From assembly GCA_021806565.1 (NCBI GenBank), contig JAJZXK010000017.1, forward strand, positions 1 to 43,547: 43,547 nucleotides of DNA. The letters run 5' to 3'. Position numbers and translations under genes: made by a program. Positions 36,667 to 43,547 of this stretch are shown one piece after another (within the stretch, counting starts at the first letter, position 1; each line of letters begins with the position of its first letter). A model generated the notes under the pieces. The model saw nothing but the letters and a program-made list of their open reading frames with translations, was not told the origin of the DNA and did not search any database. Source of the DNA: Bacillota bacterium. GTDB taxonomy: Bacteria; Bacillota; Sulfobacillia; RBS10-35; JAJYVN01.

Positions 36667-37221
36667 GTGGCGAGGGGCAAGGTGGGCACCGCCCGCCTCG
36701 AGGCCAAGGCGGCGGCGGTCGACGAAGTGGCCTCCAGGCTGCGTGACAGCAGTGCCACGGTGGTGGTGGACTACCGCGGCCTGAACGTCGGCGATGACGG
36801 GGAACTGCGCCGGCGGCTGCGCGGGGCCGGGGTCGAGTACCGCGTGCTGAAGAACACCATCGTGACGCGGGCGGCACGCGGCGCCGGGATCGAGGGCTTG
36901 GACGGCATGCTGTACGGGCCGACGGCGGTCGCCTTCAGCGGGCAGGACCCGACGGCCGCGGCCCGCGAGTTGCTGGGGTTCGCCAAGGACCACCAACAGT
37001 TGGTGGTCAAGGGCGGCGTCCTCGACGGCCAGGTGATCGGCCCCCAGCAGGTGGAGGCTCTGGCCGCGGTGCCGTCGCGCGAGGTGCTGTTGACGCAGGT
37101 CGCCGTGGCCCTCAACGGCCCCCTGGTGGCGATGGCGCGGGTCTTGGCCGCCCCGTTGCGCGACCTGGTGACCGTGACCGACCAGTTGGCCAAGCAGCGG
37201 GATTCGGCCGGAGCCGCCTGA
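36667..37221 (+). CDS. rplJ: 50S ribosomal protein L10 (uL10)
   Basis: 184 residues from GTG 36667, which has GGAGAGGGGG 6 nt upstream; ATG 36661 touches that site directly. The N-terminal rRNA-binding domain has SATVVVDYRGLNVGDDGELRR and VEYRVLKNTIVTRAA; the tail binds L7/L12 dimers. Forms the ribosomal stalk with RplL, encoded next. Confidence 0.95.
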   Translation: MARGKVGTARLEAKAAAVDEVASRLRDSSATVVVDYRGLNVGDDGELRRRLRGAGVEYRVLKNTIVTRAARGAGIEGLDGMLYGPTAVAFSGQDPTAAARELLGFAKDHQQLVVKGGVLDGQVIGPQQVEALAAVPSREVLLTQVAVALNGPLVAMARVLAAPLRDLVTVTDQLAKQRDSAGAA

Positions 37222-37278
37222 AGCGGCGCGGCAGGCGGCCGGGCCGTGTCCCGGCCGCGCAATGAGGGGGTGCGTCCG

Positions 37279-37659
37279 TTGTCGAAGGTGGCGCAGGTGC
37301 TCGAAGTGGTTGAAGGGATGACGGTGCTGGAACTCGCGGACCTGGTGAAGGCCTTCGAGGAGCGCTTCGGTGTTTCGGCGGCGGTGGCGATGGCGGCTCC
37401 GGCGGCGGCGGCCCCGGCGGCGGCGGCCCCGGCGGCCGAGGAGCAGACGGAGTTCGACGTGTTGATCGAGTCCGTGCCGGCCGACAAGAAGATCCAGGCG
37501 ATCAAAGTGGTGCGCCAGGTGACCTCGCTCGGCCTCAAGGAGGCCAAGGACCTGGTCGAGTCGGCCCCGGCCGTGGTCAAGGAGAAGGTCAGCAAGGAAG
37601 AAGCGGCGTCGCTCAAGCAGCAACTCGAGGAAGCGGGCGCCACCGCCAAGGTGAAGTAG
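37279..37659 (+). CDS. rplL: 50S ribosomal protein L7/L12 (bL12)
   Basis: 126 residues. The N-terminal dimerisation helices ([19 protein letters not shown]), an Ala/Pro-rich hinge (about residues 36-52) and the C-terminal factor-binding domain [40 protein letters not shown] are all normal. The start is TTG 37279, 8 nt after GAGGGGG. In most bacteria rpoB follows; here rplU follows after 22 nt. Confidence 0.96.
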   Translation: MSKVAQVLEVVEGMTVLELADLVKAFEERFGVSAAVAMAAPAAAAPAAAAPAAEEQTEFDVLIESVPADKKIQAIKVVRQVTSLGLKEAKDLVESAPAVVKEKVSKEEAASLKQQLEEAGATAKVK

Positions 37660-37681
37660 GCGCGGTGGGGGGAAGAGCCTG

Positions 37682-38023
37682 ATGTACGCTGTGGTCGAAA
37701 CCGGCGGCAAGCAGATCCGGGTGCATGAGGGCGACGTCGTCGAGATCGAAAAGTGCGACGCCGCGCCCGGTGAGCCGGTCGTCTTCGACCGCGTGCTCTG
37801 TCTTGCCGGGGATGGCCGGATGGTGCCCGGTAACCCGACGGTCGCCGAGGCACGGGTCGAAGGTGTGGTGCTCGCGCAGGTGCGCGGGCCGAAGATCGTG
37901 GTGTTCCGCTATAAGTCGAAGGTCAACTACCGTCGCAAGACCGGGCACCGGCAGGCGTTGACGCGGGTGCGCATCGTGGCCATCCGCCACGGCGCGCAGG
38001 AACCGGCGGCCTCCGAGGCCTGA
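37682..38023 (+). CDS. rplU: 50S ribosomal protein L21 (bL21)
   Basis: 113 residues. MYAVVETGGKQIRVHEGDVV, VVFDRVLCLAGDG, GPKIVVFRYKSKVNYRRKTGHRQ and LTRVRI are family hallmarks. A short Ala/Glu tail follows. It begins the rplU-prp-rpmA-obgE block, usually a separate locus from rplKAJL. Confidence 0.96.
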   Translation: MYAVVETGGKQIRVHEGDVVEIEKCDAAPGEPVVFDRVLCLAGDGRMVPGNPTVAEARVEGVVLAQVRGPKIVVFRYKSKVNYRRKTGHRQALTRVRIVAIRHGAQEPAASEA

Positions 38024-38051
38024 GGCGCCGGCGGGTCTGGAGGCGGCGCCC

Positions 38052-40744
<2,693 letters not shown>

Positions 40745-40764
<20 letters not shown>

Positions 40765-41356
40765 GGTGCGGGCGGCGCTGCGGACCCGGCTCGGCCCCGG
40801 CCGGGCGGCGCACTGCGAACGGGTGGCCGACACGGCCGTCGCGCTTGCGAGGCACCATGGCCTGGACCCGGCGGCGGCGGAGTTGGCCGGCCTGCTGCAC
40901 GACTGGTACCGGGAGTGCGGTGCGGGGGAGATCCTCGCGCTGGCCCGTGGCTGCGGGGTCGTGGCCCCCGACGTCCCAGACGAGCAGATTGTACCGGCGG
41001 TGCTGCACGGACCGGTGGCGGCGCGCCGGTTGCCCCGTCGGTGGCCGGGCCTCTCACAGAATGTGCTGGACGCCATCGACCGGCATACCACCGGCGATGC
41101 CGGGATGACGGCCTTCGACTGCCTGATCTACGTGGCGGATCTGATCGAGCCGGGCCACCGCTATCCGGGGGTCGAGGCGTTGCGCACGTTGGCGCAACGC
41201 GACCTGTACGCGGCGACCCTGGCGGGGATGGGCGCCGGCATCGTGCGGCTGGTGCAGTCGGTCCGGCGGATCGATCTGCGCACGGTGGCGGCCCGCAACG
41301 CGCTGTTGGTACGGGCGGGGCAGGGCCTGGCACGTTCTCCAGATGCTCCTGGTTGA
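40745..41356 (+). CDS. yqeK: YqeK-like HD-domain bis(5'-nucleosyl)-tetraphosphatase (symmetrical)
   Basis: 203 residues. HD-superfamily metal motif: HCERVADTAVALARHH, AGLLHDWYREC (the HD pair), LHGPVAARRL, HTTGDAGM and IYVADLIEPGHRYPGVE. Members hydrolyse Ap4A symmetrically and sit next to nadD and rsfS in Bacillota, as here. ATG 40745 behind GGGGGGAGCGGGCG. Confidence 0.92.
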
Positions 41357-41381
41357 CCTGGACCGGGCGCGGACATAGGAT
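41353..41381 (+). promoter_or_regulatory. Candidate internal promoter for rsfS
   Basis: TTGACC (41353-41358), a 17-base spacer and TAGGAT (41376-41381), at the end of yqeK. If used, it rules out the in-frame ATG at 41380 as the rsfS start. Confidence 0.45.
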
Positions 41382-41445
41382 GCGGGTAAGAAGGTCGGCT
41401 GGGACCGACCCTTCGGGAGGGATCGAGACGGGCGATATCGTCACG

Positions 41446-41805
41446 GTGCCGGACCGGGTGGCACGGATCTGTGACGCACTGGCGGACCGCAAGGGAAGCC
41501 GGATCGCGGTGCTCGAGGTCTCAAAGCTCAGCGCCGTCGCGGACCACTTCATCATCGCCAGCGCCGCCTCACGCATTGCGGTCCAGACCCTCGCCGACGC
41601 GGTCCGCGAGACGGTGGCGGCGGACGGCGGGCGCGCGCCGCGTGTGGAGGGCTACGCGGAGGGCCGCTGGATCTGCCTGGATTGCGCTGACGTGGTCATC
41701 CATGTCTTCCAGCATGAGGTCAGGGAGTATTTCGATCTGGAGCGCCTGTGGGGCGACGCCCCGCGCGCGGAGTGGACGGTCGAGCCGATGGCCATCCGGG
41801 CTTGA
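41446..41805 (+). CDS. rsfS: Ribosome silencing factor RsfS
   Basis: 119 residues. Blocks DALADRKGSRIAVLEVSKLSAVADHFIIAS, VEGYAEGRWICLDCADVVIHVF and REYFDLERLWGDAP define the RsfS/Iojap family, which binds uL14 and blocks subunit joining in starvation. GTG 41446 gives the usual N-terminus but lacks a strong ribosome site; ATG 41380 would add 22 unconserved residues. It ends the obgE-nadD-yqeK-rsfS run; its stop codon overlaps the tRNA-Ala -35 box. Confidence 0.9.
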   Translation: MPDRVARICDALADRKGSRIAVLEVSKLSAVADHFIIASAASRIAVQTLADAVRETVAADGGRAPRVEGYAEGRWICLDCADVVIHVFQHEVREYFDLERLWGDAPRAEWTVEPMAIRA

Positions 41806-41830
41806 CGGTGGGCGGCGCGCCGGGTATGCT
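41802..41830 (+). promoter_or_regulatory. Sigma-A type promoter of tRNA-Ala
   Basis: TTGACG (41802-41807), exactly 17 bases, then TATGCT (41825-41830). The -35 overlaps the rsfS stop codon. Confidence 0.75.
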
Positions 41831-41866
41831 CAGCGCTGCGCCGGTCGGCGTGCGCGTTGTGTGCGT

Positions 41867-41942
41867 GGGGGTATAGCTCAGCTGGGAGAGCGCGTGAATG
41901 GCATTCACGAGGTCGGCGGTTCGATCCCGCCTACCTCCACCA
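41867..41942 (+). tRNA. tRNA-Ala (anticodon GGC)
   Basis: Acceptor strands GGGGGTA and TACCTCC (one G-T pair), D-arm AGCTCAGCTGGGAGAGC, anticodon stem CGTGA/TCACG with loop ATGGCAT (anticodon GGC), T-loop GTTCGATCC, discriminator A and encoded CCA. 76 nt. Its 3' end borders an integrase region and is the probable attachment site. Confidence 0.96.
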
Positions 41943-41971
41943 AAAGAACCCTAGATGCTCTAGGAAGAAAC

Positions 41972-42002
41972 GAAGCTCACCAGGAGGAATCTGGTGGGCT
42001 TC
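41972..42002 (-). terminator. Hairpin between tRNA-Ala and the integrase remnant
   Basis: GAAGCTCACCAG (41972-41983) and CTGGTGGGCTTC (41991-42002) form a 12-bp stem with one mismatch and a 7-base loop. On the minus strand it is followed by GTTTCTTCC, so it may terminate the integrase transcript. Confidence 0.45.
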
Positions 42003-42021
42003 GGTGTTGGGCGGGGCCTTT

Positions 42022-42081
42022 TGGCGTAAGTCTGGCGTAAATGCATCCCGCCGAAACGGTTGGCGTAAACCCCTGGCGTAA
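42022..42081. repeat. Four direct repeats TGGCGTAA, putative integrase arm-type sites
   Basis: Copies at 42022-42029, 42033-42040, 42061-42068 and 42074-42081, in two pairs spaced 11 and 13 bases apart start to start. They lie between the tRNA-Ala 3' end and the end of the integrase reading frame, where tyrosine integrases bind arm-type repeats. Binding is inferred, not shown. Confidence 0.55.
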
Positions 42082-42086
42082 ACCCC

Positions 42087-43179
42087 CTACGCGCGCCCGT
42101 GGCGCCGCAGGAAGGCGTCCACCTTGCCGGCGGCCTCCTGGTCGGCCTGGGGCAGCATGTGGCCGTAGACGTCCATGGTTAGGGCCGTCCGCTTGTGGCC
42201 GATGCGTTTGCTTACCACCTCCGGGGACACATGTGTGGCAAACTGCACCGATACGGCGGTGTGCCGCAGGGCATGGAAGGGTTCCTTTGGTAGACCAGCC
42301 GCATCCCGTAGCCGGCGAAAGTCACGGGAGGCGTGGTTCGGGTCCAGCGGGCCGCCGGCCGCGGTCGCAAACACCCATCCTTCGTCGCGCCAGGCGGCTC
42401 CGGCCTTCAGGCGGTCGGCGGCCTGTTGCGCCCACCTCGCCCGCAGCGCGTCCATGGCGGCACCGGGAACGGTAATCGTGCGCATCCCGGCTTCCGTCTT
42501 GGGCGCATGCACAGTGGTCTTGCCGGCCAGAGCCACCCGCGATTGGCGCACCGACACCGCGCCGGCCTGCATGTCCACGTCGGTCCACCGCAGCCCCAGC
42601 ACCTCGCCGCGGCGCATCCCGGAGTACGCCGCAAACCGCAGCAGCGGCTCCATGCGGCTACCCTCGGCGCGGTCGAAAAGGGCTTCGCATTCCGCCAGGG
42701 TGAACGCGGCCACCTTGCGCGGCTCCTGCTTGGGCCCGCGGGTCCGGTCCACGGGATTGGCGGCCACCATCCCCAGCATAGTCGCGTCTTGCAGTGCGAT
42801 GCGCAGCACCGTCCGGGCGTAGCTCGCGGTGCGCGCCGACACCCGGCCGCGCATGCCATCCACCCATCCCTGCACCGCAGCCGGCGAAAGGTCCGCAAGG
42901 CGCACCGCGCCCAGCGCCGGAACGATGTGGACGCGCGCCATGCGGGCGCAGCTCTCAGCCGTCGTGTCGGCCACCTCGGCCCGCTTGCGCGCTCCAGCCA
43001 GCCGGCCAGGTACTGCGCTACGGTGTCCTTGGTGGGATCAACGAACGCCGCGTGCTGCGCCTCGATCGCGGCCTTAAACCGGCGTTCCTCGCGCTCCGCG
43101 TCCCGGCGTGTGCCGTCGATGGTCCATGAGCGCCGCGGATACTTGCCGTCGGCTCCCCTGGGTCCTTACCGTTACCCAT
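42087..43179 (-). pseudogene. int: Tyrosine recombinase/phage-type integrase, broken by two frameshifts
   Basis: The catalytic domain is intact in one frame (42087-42974): SGMRRGEVLGLRW (first Arg), KTEAGMRT (Lys), FHALRHTAVS (His-x-x-Arg), KRIGHKRTALTMDVYGHM (second His and nucleophile Tyr). The core-binding domain (LADLSPAAVQGWVDGM) is also there. The N-terminal arm-binding part continues upstream but in other frames. YPRRSWTIDGTRRDAEREER and TVAQYLAGWLE are read in a second frame (join near 42985), and the ATG with MGNGKDPG at 43179 in a third (join near 43150). Two one-base changes therefore break a protein of about 360 residues. The 888-nt open frame alone would lack the arm-binding domain. 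Sequencing error is possible. Confidence 0.75.
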
Positions 43180-43380
43180 AACAGGCGTTCACGTTCTGGA
43201 TGGTGAACCGCGGGGTGGGCACTCGATGCGGTGTGAGCGGTCGGCCGCGGTGAAGTGCGGCGGGGAGAGGGCCGATTGGGGGGACGAGTCTGCGGTTTGC
43301 GGGAGAAGTGGGTGTAGCCGGCAACCAGGGTGGCGGAACAGGGATGGTGTTTCGCGGCGGGATGCCGGTTCGGAGCGATG

Positions 43381-43547
43381 TCAGCCGCGCCGCTGCATGA
43401 TGCGCCACATGGCGGTGATGTCGGGTAACCTGCGCAACCCGCGCCAGATGACCTTGACGCCGGGTTCTCCGTCGCTGCGGCGGCCGATGAACCCGCCAAG
43501 CTTGGCGATCCAGCGGACCACGGTGCGCAGATCGGGCGGCACACTGG
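43381..43547 (-). pseudogene. C-terminal end of an IS4/Tn5-type transposase, cut by the window edge
   Basis: On the minus strand one frame reads LRTVVRWIAKLGGFIGRRSD, then GEPGVKVIWRGLRRLPDI and WRIMQRRG with a stop at 43381-43383. The GGFIGR..DGEPG..WRG..RL pattern is the typical C-terminus of IS4-family, Tn5-like DDE transposases. The rest lies beyond the right edge, so it cannot be judged intact or broken. The 200 bases between it and the integrase start show no gene. Confidence 0.75.

Noticed and set aside
42022-42081. Direct repeats as a CRISPR array
   Set aside because: Repeats are only 8 bases, unevenly spaced, four copies, with no cas genes; integrase arm sites fit better.

Overview
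The window is a very GC-rich chromosomal segment, densely packed with housekeeping genes. It looks like a deep-branching, high-GC Bacillota (Symbiobacterium/Thermaerobacter/Sulfobacillus-like). The grounds are family-level: a Prp protease next to a bL27 with a cleavable N-terminus, separate PurS/PurQ/PurL, a PurF that keeps its iron-sulfur cysteines, a CIRCE operator before groESL, a YaaH-like GH18 protein and a YkoP-like protein. No taxonomic search was run, so this is an inference.

Layout. 1-955: decayed IS200/IS605 element (tnpA and tnpB remnants plus right-end hairpin). 1007-2899: ybeY-dgkA-era. 2977-6043: murC and guaB. 6250-8686: a beta-propeller lactonase convergent with a membrane-anchored GH18 protein. 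8734-11947: molybdenum-cofactor operon moeA-moaA-moaC-mog. 11999-14191: groES-groEL with sigma-A promoter, perfect CIRCE operator and strong hairpin. 14322-14695: HU and its terminator. 14805-16930: hpt-guaA. 17249-28381: de novo purine operon purB-purS-purQ-purL-purF-[IS relic]-purM-purN-purH-purD. Translational overlaps run through purQLF and, after the relic, purMNH. purC, purE and purK are not here.

28406-33451 (minus strand): an envelope-type cluster of a UgtP/MGDG-synthase-like glycosyltransferase, an MFS transporter, a CE4 polysaccharide deacetylase, a YkoP-like protein and a DedA protein. A fossil tnpB tail lies on the opposite strand between the deacetylase and ykoP. 33888-38712: ribosomal and transcription genes rpmG, tRNA-Trp, secE, nusG, rplK, rplA, L10 leader, rplJ, rplL, then directly rplU-prp-rpmA without rpoBC. 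38771-41805: obgE-nadD-yqeK-rsfS. 41867-43547: tRNA-Ala followed by four TGGCGTAA repeats, a frameshifted tyrosine integrase and the end of an IS4/Tn5-type transposase, which looks like the left border of an integrated element.

The pathways are coherent. hpt, guaA, guaB and the pur genes make and salvage IMP and GMP. The moa/moe genes make molybdopterin. The glycosyltransferase plus MFS pair resembles the ypfP-ltaA glycolipid synthesis and flipping pair. I found no CRISPR array, toxin-antitoxin pair, prophage structural genes or recognised defence system. The more unusual points are three separately decayed tnpB relics (one inside the pur operon), a YbeY lacking its third metal-binding histidine, a 15-G run inside moeA, the rplL-rplU junction, the envelope cluster and the broken tRNA-Ala integrase region.
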